A stretch of 64,000 nt of DNA from CAYYMH01 sp964472785 (GCA_964472785.1 CAYYMH010000002.1:150620-214619); one strand, 5' to 3'. Shown: positions 1-9,812, counted from the first letter of the stretch. The notes: generated from the sequence alone by a model not told the origin. A program made the numbers and translations.

Positions 1-295
1 ATAATTTAATGTCACCACTTTTTGATCTATTCTTTTTCGTTGCGGTCTTTTGGTAGATATATAGTGTCCAACACAATAGCAAATTCAATGCCATCAACAA
101 TATATAAACCTCATACGCGTAACTCACAAATACTCATTCAATTACAGCAAAACAAATACTGGGTAATTGTGAGATTCTTGTTTTAACACGAAACAATGTA
201 ACATGGCGTGACAAGGCAAATTAAAGATTTTTAAAGAAGTTATTTCAATTTTTTTGGGGATGTCTGATCGGGAGAAAATCAGCAATATTATCGTA

Positions 296-1762
296 TCAAC
301 GATGGAGTGTTTCGTATAATTCCAAATACTTATCCGCCACTGTTTCCCACGAAAAATCCTGCTCCATGGCGCGCTTCATTAGTTTTTTCCAGGTTGATTT
401 ATTTTGATAAACATTTAAGGATAAGTTCACTGTTTCCAACAATTTTTCAGAACTGTATTCATCAAAAATAAATCCGAAACCACTGTCTGAATTTTGAGAC
501 CAGTTCTTAATCGTGTCTGCCAATCCGCCGGTACTTCTGACAATCGGTATGGTTCCATATTTTAGACTGTATAGCTGATTCAAGCCGCAAGGTTCAAATT
601 TTGAGGGCATCAAATAAATATCTGCTCCAGCCTCTATTCTATGTGCCAATTCGTTATCATATTTTAAATTGACCGACAATTTTTCGGGATATTTTTCAGC
701 ATATTCCTTTAATATTTTGTGATATTTTGTTTCGCCCGTACCTAAAATGATGTACTGTAGGTTTAACTTCATCATTTTATTTAGAGATTCGATAATGATA
801 TCAAATCCCTTCTGATCCGTTAAACGTGATATTGTACCGATCACAGGAATCTTTTCGTCGAATTCTAAATTTTGAGATTTCAAAAGATCTCTTTTGTTTT
901 CAATTTTTCCAGTAAAGTCTTGAACAGAATATTGATTTTTGATCAGAGAATCACGTTCCGGATTCCACTCCGAATAATCAACACCATTGATAATACCATA
1001 AAAGTCTTTAGATCGTTTTTTCAAGAGTGTCTGCAAACCAAGTCCGTATTCTTCTGTGGTTAAAATTTGTTTGGCATAGGAATTACTTACGGTATTCAAA
1101 CCATCTGCGCAGATTATTCCTGCCTTAAGAAAGTTCAGCTTCCCAAAAAATTCGAGAGGATGTTTCTCATCAAAATCATCACTATTTATATTCAGATGTC
1201 TCAGCTCATCTTTATCAAAAACTCCCTGAAAGGCGATATTATGTATGGAAAGCAATGTCTTAGTATTTTCAAAAAAAGTACTGTCTTTAAAAATTGTTTT
1301 CAAATAGAAGGGAATTAAAGCTGTCTGCCAATCGTTACAATGAATAATATCAGGTTGCCAATGTAATTTCTTCAATATTTCGAGCGCAGATCGACTGAAA
1401 AAAATGAACCGTTCAGCGTTATCCACCCAATCCGAATTCGTATTGGGATCAACATAATAGCCGGTTCGATGAAAATAATCTTTGTTGCCAGCAAAATAAA
1501 CCTGTACCTTACTGTTCGGTAAAAAGGATGATTTTACATCAGCGATTTCAACTTTGTCGCCAATCGGGACATTAATACCTTTTAACCGGATCACTTCCCG
1601 GAGCACATATTTTCGTTCACTAATATCACCATATTTGGGCATCAAAATCCGTACATCATGTTCTTTATCTTTAAGCGCTTTGGGAAGAGACTTTGAAACA
1701 TCCGCCAGACCGCCTGTTTTTGCAAAAGGAGCAACTTCTGAAGAAACAAAAAATATTTTCAT
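296..1762 (-). CDS. glgA: Glycogen synthase (ADP-glucose type, GT5)
   Basis: Transfers glucose from ADP-glucose to the growing alpha-1,4-glucan in cytoplasmic glycogen synthesis. The N-terminus has the bacterial GlgA signature (MKIFFVSSEVAPFAKTGGLAD), with the KTGG loop that binds ADP-glucose. The C-terminal GT-B half has SRLTDQKG and the EPCGLNQL segment with the conserved Glu, followed by STGGLADT. Length, about 488 residues, is normal. The frame stays open 14 codons upstream to an ATG at 1804, but I place the start at 1762 because the family begins there and an AGAGGA ribosome site lies just upstream. No other glycogen gene is present, and the gene stands alone with a 400-base gap behind it. 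Function is confident; the exact start is inferred. Confidence 0.95.
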   Translation of the reverse strand: MKIFFVSSEVAPFAKTGGLADVSKSLPKALKDKEHDVRILMPKYGDISERKYVLREVIRLKGINVPIGDKVEIADVKSSFLPNSKVQVYFAGNKDYFHRTGYYVDPNTNSDWVDNAERFIFFSRSALEILKKLHWQPDIIHCNDWQTALIPFYLKTIFKDSTFFENTKTLLSIHNIAFQGVFDKDELRHLNINSDDFDEKHPLEFFGKLNFLKAGIICADGLNTVSNSYAKQILTTEEYGLGLQTLLKKRSKDFYGIINGVDYSEWNPERDSLIKNQYSVQDFTGKIENKRDLLKSQNLEFDEKIPVIGTISRLTDQKGFDIIIESLNKMMKLNLQYIILGTGETKYHKILKEYAEKYPEKLSVNLKYDNELAHRIEAGADIYLMPSKFEPCGLNQLYSLKYGTIPIVRSTGGLADTIKNWSQNSDSGFGFIFDEYSSEKLLETVNLSLNVYQNKSTWKKLMKRAMEQDFSWETVADKYLELYETLHR

Positions 1763-2120
1763 CTTTTTCCTCTTATCTGACTCTTCTATGAAAAAATTAG
1801 CCATGTTACTTTTTTCCCTTTGAATTACAAATATTTAATTAACGACTTAATCACATTTTATTCTCTAAAATGAACAAGTTTTTAACTCATTAACAGCTCA
1901 AATTAGACCTATCCAAAACTTTTTTGTGATAAAAAAGCTGATCTTGATTAAATTCAGTTAATGGCTGGGATAAATAAACCCTCGAATTTCATGGCTGCTG
2001 AGGATGGTGAATAAATCTAACAAATAAACAACCTTTATTGTCAAATTTGGCAATATTGAACAACAGCTTGCATCAGATTATGAGCACATTTGTCATATAA
2101 ATTAAAGCCAATAGTCTATA
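1763..2120. other. Intergenic gap without recognised gene
   Basis: AT-rich stretch between glgA and the TPR lipoprotein gene. I see no ORF with family features, no tRNA and no convincing promoter box. It must contain the 5' region of glgA. The only clear element nearby is the terminator at 2121-2156. Confidence 0.5.
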
Positions 2121-2156
2121 AAATAAAGGTCGAAGAGATCACATTCCCTTCGACCT
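2121..2156 (-). terminator. Rho-independent terminator after the TPR lipoprotein gene
   Basis: On the minus strand AGGTCGAAG and CTTCGACCT form a perfect 9-bp stem around a 12-base loop, followed by TTATTTTAT. It lies 24 bases past the stop codon of the lipoprotein gene. Confidence 0.75.
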
Positions 2157-2179
2157 GAAATAAATCGACTGAAATATCC

Positions 2180-3007
2180 TTATTCTAATCTGGCAATAAA
2201 TTGTTGTGCCTTATCAACATATTCACTATCCGGATAATCGGAGATTAATCGTTCCAGTTCCTGAATTGCTCTGTCGCGGTCACCCAGTCTCCAGTAACAC
2301 AACCCCAGCTTCAATTGAGAGTCGTCCATTTTGTTGGATTTTGAAAACGAAAAAACTTTGGTAAATTCAATAATTGCCTGATTATAATTACCTAAACCAT
2401 AATAAGATTCACCAATCCAATAACGACAGTTGTCGGAAAGTGAGTGAGTAAAATTTTTTGCCAACAGCTCTTCAAACATTTGAATTGCCTGTTTATAATT
2501 TCTGTTGTAATACTGCTGTAAAGCCTGTTCATAATCCGCCTTATAATCACCACTTAAAGCCATCTGCCCAGACGGTTGATCATATTCTCCTGCGACACCG
2601 CCTTCAAGCCGATTAATGACTTCATCCTTTTCTTGTACATTGGATTTTAAATCACTAATTTCCGCGTTCTTTTCAGCTAATCTACTTTCCAACATCTCGA
2701 TTTCTTTTTGAAGCTGATCTTCTGATTTGTCTGATTCGGAAATATCCGCTTGCTCATTTTGTTTCTTACTTATTCCAAGCAATTCTAAAACCTCATCATC
2801 ACTTGCGGCTTCTTCTGTCTTTCTGGTTTCGCTTTCATTTATTATCCCAAACAACTCATCAATATCCGCTTGATCCTGACTTTGGGTTTCTTTTTCAAAT
2901 ACTCCTTCATCGGTACTAATTTCCGGTCGGTTCGCCCCACAACCATATATTAAAAAAGCACCTATAATCAGGAGTAACCATACACGATATAATTTTGATG
3001 AGTTCAT
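2180..3007 (-). CDS. TPR-repeat lipoprotein with coiled coil (CpoB/YbgF-like)
   Basis: Predicted envelope lipoprotein of 275 residues. It has an N-terminal hydrophobic signal ending in a lipobox-like IYGC (Cys about residue 23), an acidic low-complexity linker, a heptad-rich coiled coil (about 95-135, with IEMLESRLAEKNAEI), and three tandem TPR-like helices (about 155-275, with YKQAIQMFEELL, YNQAIIEFTKVF and RAIQELERLI). Coiled coil plus C-terminal TPRs is the layout of CpoB/YbgF, which works with Tol-Pal and penicillin-binding proteins, but no tol or pal gene is nearby, so the specific role is inference. The ATG follows an AGGGG ribosome site. The barrel-protein gene ends 19 bases upstream on the same strand, so both probably share a transcript closed by the terminator at 2121-2156. 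Confidence 0.75.
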   Translation of the reverse strand: MNSSKLYRVWLLLIIGAFLIYGCGANRPEISTDEGVFEKETQSQDQADIDELFGIINESETRKTEEAASDDEVLELLGISKKQNEQADISESDKSEDQLQKEIEMLESRLAEKNAEISDLKSNVQEKDEVINRLEGGVAGEYDQPSGQMALSGDYKADYEQALQQYYNRNYKQAIQMFEELLAKNFTHSLSDNCRYWIGESYYGLGNYNQAIIEFTKVFSFSKSNKMDDSQLKLGLCYWRLGDRDRAIQELERLISDYPDSEYVDKAQQFIARLE

Positions 3008-3026
3008 GTCATTCCCCTTTCAAAAT

Positions 3027-4247
3027 TTAATTTTGTTTTTTAAAAATTAAATAGCTCGAAGTCCCCCATCCCAACAACGCTGCCGTACCGCTGATAATCC
3101 GCCACATTTTGGGATGCGAAATAACTTCGGTTCTGACGGGAAGTCTTGGCAACCCACAATATCCAACACCGCTGATTGCTTCATCAACCGCTATTACGCA
3201 ATATTCAAGCCCCTGCCTTTTAACGAATCGACTTGGGATGATTCCTTCATATAAACTTCCCTCTTTTCTTCGCAGCTGACCGACTTTCCATCCGCTATCG
3301 CCAAGCGGTCTATAAATTACAGAAGCGACTTTCAAACTTCTGTCTTCCAGAATTTTCGCTCTAATATAGATATTTGAGCCCTCTTCTACACGGTGAATCG
3401 GCTTATGAAGAACAATCGGTGGGTCTGTATCAACAGTGTTCGTATCCATTCCCGTGGATGATAGAATTGGAGCAGGGGGCGCACCATCCGGTTTACCATC
3501 ATGATCTAAATATCCATTTGGATCTTCAGGAATTTCTGATTTTAAATCCAATTCATCAGGGACGCCATCATTATCGCGATCTCCACGGGTTGTTGTTCTA
3601 ATATAATAGGTAAATCCTCCGTAGAAATCAATCAAACCGTCGTTTAAGGGGTCTTTGTGGGTTAATTCATCAGAATGGATATCATCAAGCATATCTGTTA
3701 ATGAATATCGAAAAGTTACACCAAGATTAAAATAAAGATTCTGCTTGTTGTTCAATAGTATTTCAACACCACCGCCACTTTTAAGAAATGAATCATAACC
3801 TTTCTTCAACTTTGTCGTTCCTGTGTAAGCAGGAATCGAATCACCTTCGGTATATTCCCAGTAAAAGCCACCGCCGCCTAAGATGACATAAGGATTTATT
3901 TTCCCGAGAGGCAAAAAAGAAAATTTTACATGTCCCTCGTAAGGAAAAATATTGGTTTGGAATTCCGGCTTTAGCTCATTAACGCCATAGAACGAATATT
4001 CCTTTTCTTTTCCACCAACCATAGAATAACCGCCTTCGACTCCGACAGCAAGAAAGTCAAATAAATTGTATTCAACACTGCCGTAAACAAACGGTTTTAA
4101 TAACGGAGCTGCCAGATCACCTTCTAACCTATTCAATCCCCCTTTGATGCTAATACCAAGATTCGTTTGTTCACCACCCCCATAACTGACTGTCGAGAGA
4201 CTAAATAATAGGATTATCACACAAAAATAAAATATTTTTCTTTTCAA
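3027..4247 (-). CDS. Outer-membrane beta-barrel protein with Asp-rich calcium-type repeat and C-terminal hydrophobic helix
   Basis: Unnamed 406-residue envelope protein. A signal peptide (about 1-23, ending SYGG) is followed by an OmpA-like barrel (about 25-215) with alternating aromatic strands and Gly-rich turns (GVEGGYSM, PYVILGGGGFYW, YGGFTYYI). A thrombospondin-type-3-like calcium motif follows (DRDNDGVPDE, then DHDGKPDG), then an Ig-like region (about 275-375). The last 26 residues form a hydrophobic helix ending FKKQN. The start is TTG at 4247, five bases after AGGAGGG; no ATG fits. A barrel plus a C-terminal helix in one chain is unusual. It precedes the TPR lipoprotein gene by 19 bases, probably in one operon. 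It is a structural envelope protein by domain content; function is unknown. Confidence 0.7.
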   Translation of the reverse strand: MKRKIFYFCVIILLFSLSTVSYGGGEQTNLGISIKGGLNRLEGDLAAPLLKPFVYGSVEYNLFDFLAVGVEGGYSMVGGKEKEYSFYGVNELKPEFQTNIFPYEGHVKFSFLPLGKINPYVILGGGGFYWEYTEGDSIPAYTGTTKLKKGYDSFLKSGGGVEILLNNKQNLYFNLGVTFRYSLTDMLDDIHSDELTHKDPLNDGLIDFYGGFTYYIRTTTRGDRDNDGVPDELDLKSEIPEDPNGYLDHDGKPDGAPPAPILSSTGMDTNTVDTDPPIVLHKPIHRVEEGSNIYIRAKILEDRSLKVASVIYRPLGDSGWKVGQLRRKEGSLYEGIIPSRFVKRQGLEYCVIAVDEAISGVGYCGLPRLPVRTEVISHPKMWRIISGTAALLGWGTSSYLIFKKQN

Positions 4248-4298
4248 AACATCCCTCCTCTGTCATAACTAAAATAGTTTGATGAACTTACTAATAAA

Positions 4299-4327
4299 AA
4301 TTTATTAAATATAAATAAAAAAGTCAA
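4299..4327 (-). promoter_or_regulatory. Sigma70-type promoter for the barrel/TPR lipoprotein operon
   Basis: On the minus strand TTGACT (4327-4322), a 17-base spacer and TAAATT (4304-4299). It sits about 50 bases before the TTG start at 4247. Confidence 0.5.
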
Positions 4328-4647
4328 GATGTTTTTTTATTTTTAGCAATTATGACATAAAAACTGCCAACAAACTAAGTTAATTCGGATTAAGTTAGCA
4401 ACTATTTAAATTAAAAGACAATAATTGTTCTCTAATTCACGCATAAAAAGTTTAAACAAACTTTTCATGTTTTTCAATTTTACAACGATTCAATGCTTTT
4501 AACTATATGTTTTATGTTTGATCACACATTTTATACTACATAATTACAAAAATGTTTTAAACGAACCCGGATGCAATAAAATTAATCTATCATTCTTTAA
4601 TATATCATATTTGAGCTTTAAATTAAGATCTTATTTAAACAAAAGGG
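4328..4647. other. AT-rich intergenic gap
   Basis: About 320 bases of very AT-rich sequence between the barrel-gene promoter and the lgt stop codon. No ORF, RNA gene or clear terminator hairpin is visible. Confidence 0.5.
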
Positions 4648-5469
4648 TTAGCGTTCATTTTGATTCAACGGTTTTCGTCTGATTAAGTTCAATACAATTA
4701 GTCCTCCTCCCAACACAATCATGGCAAAGGAAATTCCCTGATTAACTGAAACTGATACGTTTCCAACTTCCGCTAAAATCATGCTATTTTCATAGTAGCG
4801 ATAAAAATCAACAACGAACCTGGAGATTCCGTAAAAAACAAAAAACGAATATAACAGGAATCCATCAAATTTCTTATATTTTTCGAGAAACAATACTAAC
4901 CCAAAAATGGCTAAACCATAGAATGATGAATAAAGCTGCGCCGGATGGATTGGCTGGTTTTGAAAGCAGTAGCCAGCAGGACTTTCCTGAGGAAAAACCA
5001 TCCCCCAGGGCGCATCCGTTGGCAAACCAAAGCAACATCCGTTGAGAAAGCACCCGATTCGGGTAATAAAGATTCCCAGTGCAACCGAAGGAATCATAAT
5101 ATCACAAATTTGAAGAATTGATAATTTTTTAATTTTCATATATAGTACGCTAAATGTCACCGCAGCAACAAAACCACCCAGCATTGTTAAACCAGCGATA
5201 CCAATCTGTCCAGAACTCTGAAAAGGATTAATCGTATCAAGCCATCGTCCTTTAAATTCGTCAAGATGGAAGATAACGTACAAAAACCTTGATCCCACAA
5301 TCGCACTAACAACGATAACAATCGACAAATCGACTATCTTATTGGGATCAATCCCCTGTTTTTGGGCTCGATAGATAGCAAAATAAATCCCGACTAAAAA
5401 AGACAACGCCAACATCAGACCATAGCTATGGATCTCTAACGGACCAATTTCGAACAATTTTGAGTGCAC
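4648..5469 (-). CDS. lgt: Prolipoprotein diacylglyceryl transferase
   Basis: Inner-membrane enzyme that moves diacylglycerol from phosphatidylglycerol to the lipobox cysteine of prolipoproteins, the first step of lipoprotein maturation. The 273-residue protein has about seven hydrophobic segments and the Lgt signatures: the N-terminal IHSYGLM region, GGFVAAV, RIGCFLNGCCFGLPTDAPWG and HPAQLYSS, then FYGISRFVVDFYR. The start is GTG at 5469, with GAGGGA four bases upstream. It is the last gene of the mreC-mreD-mrdA-rodA-lgt run, 21 bases after rodA. The window encodes several candidate lipoprotein substrates. Confidence 0.96.
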   Translation of the reverse strand: MHSKLFEIGPLEIHSYGLMLALSFLVGIYFAIYRAQKQGIDPNKIVDLSIVIVVSAIVGSRFLYVIFHLDEFKGRWLDTINPFQSSGQIGIAGLTMLGGFVAAVTFSVLYMKIKKLSILQICDIMIPSVALGIFITRIGCFLNGCCFGLPTDAPWGMVFPQESPAGYCFQNQPIHPAQLYSSFYGLAIFGLVLFLEKYKKFDGFLLYSFFVFYGISRFVVDFYRYYENSMILAEVGNVSVSVNQGISFAMIVLGGGLIVLNLIRRKPLNQNER

Positions 5470-5490
5470 AATTTCCCTCGTCAGATAGGG

Positions 5491-6720
5491 TTAATATTTG
5501 AACCTCCGTATCGAGGCATGAATTATTATTCCAACAAAAATCATACAAGCAATCAGGAAAGATCCCCCGTAACTTAAAAAAGGAAGTGGTAATCCTGTTA
5601 CAGGCATCATTCCGACTGTCATCCCGATATTGATAATTACATGAAACGCTAAGATAGTTACCGCTCCGATTACCAAAACGCCCAAAAACGGGTTCTTTAC
5701 GATGGACGCAATATAAATTCCCCGTAAAAGAATAAATAATAACATGCCCATAATTAACAAGCTTCCCAGAAAGCCGAACTCTTCACCGATCACCGAAAAC
5801 ACAAAGTCCGTGTGCTGTGCCGGTAAGAAGCGGAGTTGTGTTTGGGTGCCATTTAACATTCCTTTACCCCAAAATCCCCCTGATCCAATTGCGACTTTCG
5901 ATTGGATGATTTGGTAACTCAGCCCATAGGGATCAATCTCAATGCCCAGGAATGTCAAGATTCGGTGTTTTTGATAATCATAGAGTTGATTCCATAAAAT
6001 CGGTGTAATAATACCGATAATGATATTTAACAGAATGTTTAGCAACGATACCGTTAATCCCCTCCGAAAATAAAGAAACATCAGCGCGATAAAAACCATT
6101 GCTCCAAAAAAAGTATAATAATTGAACGAAGCGATCATAACGATAAACGGAGCGATTGCTGCAAACAAATAAAAGGCAGGGAGACCCGCCCAGTATAAGA
6201 TCGGTAAAATAATCGCAGCAAAAACTAACGCCGTGCCCAAATCAGGTTGTTGACAAATAATGATAAAAGGAACAAAAACGAAGAGCAATGCAAATCCAAT
6301 GTTTTTCGGACGGTTCAAATCCAGACGTTCACCGGACAGATATCGCGCCAAACTCAAAATCACGCCGATCTTCATCAACTCAGATGGTTGAAACTGTAAA
6401 CCCGCGATCGAAATCCAGCGTGAAACATGTCCCTGACCTTTAATGACCAATGTCAGGCACACAAGAATCAGAGAAAAGCTGTAAATCCAATAGGCTGAGT
6501 AATAGAACGCTTTTGTCGGGATAACAACCACCCCCACCATAAAAAAAGCAGCAATAGAAAACCATATCATCTGGTAGGTGACATTGTTTTTTATCTCATG
6601 AGCTTCCACATGGTGTGAAGCGCTATAAATAGCCGCCAATCCAGCCATCACCAGGAAAACAACGACTGCGATAAAAATATAATCCGAATTTGTAATTTTA
6701 AAGTTTTTAGAGTTCAGCAT
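5491..6720 (-). CDS. rodA: Rod-shape SEDS peptidoglycan glycosyltransferase RodA
   Basis: Multi-pass membrane protein of the SEDS family that polymerises lipid II into glycan strands with PBP2 in the elongasome. About ten hydrophobic segments are visible, with the family markers QPSELMKIG, QPDLGTALVF, FLPAQHTDFVFSVIGEEFG and the terminal GLPLPFLSYGGS. I place the start at 6720 (MLNSKNFK), giving a 14-base overlap with the end of mrdA that suggests coupled translation. An in-frame ATG at 6741 exists but lies deeper inside mrdA. RodA rather than FtsW is assigned because it directly follows the class B PBP2 and mreCD. Confidence 0.95.
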   Translation of the reverse strand: MLNSKNFKITNSDYIFIAVVVFLVMAGLAAIYSASHHVEAHEIKNNVTYQMIWFSIAAFFMVGVVVIPTKAFYYSAYWIYSFSLILVCLTLVIKGQGHVSRWISIAGLQFQPSELMKIGVILSLARYLSGERLDLNRPKNIGFALLFVFVPFIIICQQPDLGTALVFAAIILPILYWAGLPAFYLFAAIAPFIVMIASFNYYTFFGAMVFIALMFLYFRRGLTVSLLNILLNIIIGIITPILWNQLYDYQKHRILTFLGIEIDPYGLSYQIIQSKVAIGSGGFWGKGMLNGTQTQLRFLPAQHTDFVFSVIGEEFGFLGSLLIMGMLLFILLRGIYIASIVKNPFLGVLVIGAVTILAFHVIINIGMTVGMMPVTGLPLPFLSYGGSFLIACMIFVGIIIHASIRRFKY

Positions 6721-8503
6721 AATCAATTTCTTTTCGTTCAAAAATATACCGGATTATTTCTTTAGCTAAAGGCGCCGCTACGCTGCCCCCTGATCCACCA
6801 TTCTCAACTAAAACGCAAAAAGCAATTTGAGGATTATTAAATGGGGCGAAACCAATGAACCATGCATGGGGTTCACCATGGGAATTTTCCGCTGTACCTG
6901 TTTTGCCCGCAGCCTTCAAATGCCCGTATCTGGAAGATTTTGCGGTTCCCTTCGCTCCGTTTACAACACGATACATTCCATCTTTTAGAATAGCATAGGT
7001 TCGTGATGAGATGCCCTTAATATGAAGAGAATCTATCGACGTCCAATTTTTTGTTTGACTGATGGGGTCTTCCATGTATCGCACCAGATGAAGCTTTGGA
7101 TAAACTCCATTGTTCGCGATAATCATCACCATACGAAGCATCTGCAACGGTGTCACCAATAAATCGCCTTGTCCGATGGATAAATTTAACATCATGCCTT
7201 TTGTGAATTTATTCTTTCCGTAGTGTTTATCCAAATAATGTTGATCAGGCAGCAACCCGGTTTTTTCCCCAACGCTCTCAACACCCACTATCTGACCGAA
7301 TAGAAACTTTTTTGAGTATTCAATCCATTTGTTCAATCCCACATCCAATCCCAGCTGATAGAAATAGACATTACACGACTGCTCGATGGCGTCCAAAAAG
7401 TTTAACCTGCCGTGTCCCTCCGGCTTCCAGCAATCAAATCTCTTATTTCCCAATCTGTAATAGCCGTCACAATTGATGACTCTATTGGTATCCGCGATTT
7501 CTTCTTCTATTGCCGCAGCGGCGAGCACTAACTTGTAGGTAGACCCGGGCGGATACATGCTCTGGATCATCCTGTCATAAAGCGGTTTTTCTGGACGATT
7601 AACAATATTTTTCCAGATTTCTTCAGTGACCGGCTTGGAAAACATTGCCGGATGATAATCTGGTTTGCTCACCATGGCAAGGATTTCACCGTTTTTGCAA
7701 TCAGCAACGACAATTCCCCCTCTTAACGAATCCATCATTGCTTCAAGATGTCTTTGCAAGTCAGCATCAATAGTCAGATAAAGATTTTTACCGGGTAATG
7801 GCGAAATTTCCGGCTTGTCCTTCAGTTCTCTCAGCTCCCTGCCCAATACATCAACTTCCACATATTTATATCCGCGCTGTCCACTCAGCTCGCTATCAAA
7901 AACCTTTTCCAATCCTCTTTTTCCAACAATATCACCATATTTCACCCCCTTATCATTTCCCGAATTTAACCCTTCTCTGGTAATCTCGCCCAAATACCCA
8001 AACAAATGAGGCGCTCTCACACCTGACGGATAAGAACGTTTGGGTTCAATTTGATACACAACTCCTGGCAGATCGAGACGGTTTTCCTCAATGAGCGTCA
8101 GTGTCTGAAAATCGACATGTCTTTTTAATTTGACAGGAGAAAAAACGCCGGTTTTTTCATTCCTGATGATCTCCTGAATTTCTTCAACATTCATACCTAA
8201 AAAACGACTGGCAAGATTCAGCACCGTGTCTGCTCGCTGAAATTCAAAAGGGATTGCATATACCGAATATGAAGGATGATTATTTACCAGAACTTTTCCC
8301 CTTCGGTCCAGTATTAGACCTCGTGTCGGCTCTAAAATAACTTCTCTGATTCTGTTGTTTTCAGAAGCTCTCAGATATTGAGCCTGTTTGTAAATTTGTA
8401 AATAAAAAAACCGACTGATCAATATCACAAAAAATGTGATGAGAAGCCCAGAAAACAGAAAACGTTTCTTTTTTATGACTGGGTTTGAATTATGCAACAT
8501 CAT
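6707..8503 (-). CDS. mrdA: Penicillin-binding protein 2 (elongasome transpeptidase)
   Basis: Class B penicillin-binding protein that cross-links peptidoglycan during cell elongation, paired with RodA. In the 598-residue protein one N-terminal membrane anchor (about 13-34) is followed by the PBP dimerisation/pedestal domain (about 50-220, with EPTRGLILDRRG), then the transpeptidase. The catalytic Ser lies in PPGSTYK, the second motif is SCN (QSCNVYFYQLG), and the third is KTGTAE. The gene starts four bases after mreD and overlaps rodA. Length and motif order are normal. Confidence 0.97.
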   Translation of the reverse strand: MMLHNSNPVIKKKRFLFSGLLITFFVILISRFFYLQIYKQAQYLRASENNRIREVILEPTRGLILDRRGKVLVNNHPSYSVYAIPFEFQRADTVLNLASRFLGMNVEEIQEIIRNEKTGVFSPVKLKRHVDFQTLTLIEENRLDLPGVVYQIEPKRSYPSGVRAPHLFGYLGEITREGLNSGNDKGVKYGDIVGKRGLEKVFDSELSGQRGYKYVEVDVLGRELRELKDKPEISPLPGKNLYLTIDADLQRHLEAMMDSLRGGIVVADCKNGEILAMVSKPDYHPAMFSKPVTEEIWKNIVNRPEKPLYDRMIQSMYPPGSTYKLVLAAAAIEEEIADTNRVINCDGYYRLGNKRFDCWKPEGHGRLNFLDAIEQSCNVYFYQLGLDVGLNKWIEYSKKFLFGQIVGVESVGEKTGLLPDQHYLDKHYGKNKFTKGMMLNLSIGQGDLLVTPLQMLRMVMIIANNGVYPKLHLVRYMEDPISQTKNWTSIDSLHIKGISSRTYAILKDGMYRVVNGAKGTAKSSRYGHLKAAGKTGTAENSHGEPHAWFIGFAPFNNPQIAFCVLVENGGSGGSVAAPLAKEIIRYIFERKEIDYAEL

Positions 8504-8507
8504 AGAA

Positions 8508-8993
8508 TTATGGTTTCCACAATTTCTCGTTAAAAATAAAATAAACGATCATGGCAACAATTAACGTGTAAAAAGAACGCGGAATTGTAGCATAAATCAG
8601 TAGTTCGAAAAAACCAATCTCTTTTCCCAAACTAAAAATTGTCTGATAAATCAACTCATGAATAATAATTAATGTTGAAAAGGACATAATGTAATGTGGC
8701 AGGTTGTATGTTTTTTCCGGCTGATGAAAAAATTGTCCTGTGAAACCAATAATGGATTTGGTTAACGCAGAAAGTCCAAAAAATCTCGTCGTAAACAAAT
8801 CCTGAAATAATCCGGCAAAAAATCCGACAGCGGTCGCTGTGCTTCTTTCATCCCGGTAGGAAACAATCAAAACAAAAATCAAAATGAAGTCCGGCGCAAT
8901 ATTTCGAATAGCAATTAAATGAGCAAAATTCGTTTGAAGAAATAACAGCAAGAAATAAGTGATGATATAAACTATTATTCTTTTCAAAATCAT
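8508..8993 (-). CDS. mreD: Rod shape-determining protein MreD
   Basis: Small inner-membrane protein (161 residues) of the elongasome. Five hydrophobic segments are visible, with the typical PDFILIFVLIVSYRDERSTA and GFFAGLFQDLF stretch. MreD sequences are poorly conserved, so much of the assignment comes from size, topology and position: 24 bases after mreC and four bases before mrdA. Confidence 0.9.
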   Translation of the reverse strand: MILKRIIVYIITYFLLLFLQTNFAHLIAIRNIAPDFILIFVLIVSYRDERSTATAVGFFAGLFQDLFTTRFFGLSALTKSIIGFTGQFFHQPEKTYNLPHYIMSFSTLIIIHELIYQTIFSLGKEIGFFELLIYATIPRSFYTLIVAMIVYFIFNEKLWKP

Positions 8994-9017
8994 TCACAAA
9001 CAATCTTTTATTATTGG

Positions 9018-9812
9018 TTATTCGCGCCCGTTTTCAAGTATAACAAATACTTCTTCAAGTTGATTAAAATTCACAGCAGGCTCTACGACAATTTCCATGA
9101 ACAATCCTCGTATATCCTCTTTAACGGATTTCACTTTTCCGATTTTGATACCTGCGGGAAATATCTGGCTGTATTCAGAAGTTACAACAATATCATTAAT
9201 TTGAACATCGGAGTGTTTGGGAACTTCATTCATCACACAAAAATCACTTCCCGTCTTCCAGCGCACAATACCGCGCACCCGGCTTCTCTGAGCAATTGCA
9301 CTGACACGAAAATTTTGATCAAATAACAACTGTGCGTTAGCAACATTTTTTCCGACCTGGTAAACCTTTCCCACCAACCCACTCGAGGTGACGAGCGGCA
9401 TATTCTTTCTAACTGAATCTTCGCGTCCCACATCGAGTATAATATCATTAATAAAAGCCCGATCCTGCCGCCCGATGACCTTCGCCGCTTTTAACCGGAA
9501 TCGGCTGTTTTGTTTAAATCCGATTTGATTCCTCAGCCGCTCATTCTCCAATTTCATTTCTTGCATGGCGCTGTTTTCAATTGCTAATCGTGTGTTTTCC
9601 CTACGCAATTCAGCGTTGATCTTTTTTAAATTAAAATATGACTGAGCTTCCGCCAATTCCTTATTGACAATCGATAAAATACCAACGATTCGCATTTTCA
9701 AATTTGCAACTTGTTCATTATCATTCGAGGAAATTAAAATCAACGAAATGAATACTGTTGCTGCCAACACAAAATAATCTTTATAAAAATTCAATACGCG
9801 ATCTATTCTCAT
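9018..9812 (-). CDS. mreC: Cell shape-determining protein MreC
   Basis: Bitopic periplasmic protein that oligomerises and activates PBP2-RodA. The 264-residue protein has a cytoplasmic N-terminus, one membrane helix (about 13-30), a coiled coil (about 60-95, with AELRRENTRLAIENSAMQEM) and the two-lobed beta domain with the usual KVIGRQ, ILDVGREDSVRKNMPLV, GLVGKVYQVG and LLFDQNFRVSA motifs. It begins the mreC-mreD-mrdA-rodA-lgt group. A 276-base gap separates it from mreB, so it may have its own promoter, though I find no clear box. Confidence 0.95.
   Translation of the reverse strand: MRIDRVLNFYKDYFVLAATVFISLILISSNDNEQVANLKMRIVGILSIVNKELAEAQSYFNLKKINAELRRENTRLAIENSAMQEMKLENERLRNQIGFKQNSRFRLKAAKVIGRQDRAFINDIILDVGREDSVRKNMPLVTSSGLVGKVYQVGKNVANAQLLFDQNFRVSAIAQRSRVRGIVRWKTGSDFCVMNEVPKHSDVQINDIVVTSEYSQIFPAGIKIGKVKSVKEDIRGLFMEIVVEPAVNFNQLEEVFVILENGRE

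Noticed and set aside
1..295. Possible gene fragment at the window edge
   Set aside because: All frames have early stops and nothing resembles a known protein; treated as intergenic sequence downstream of glgA.
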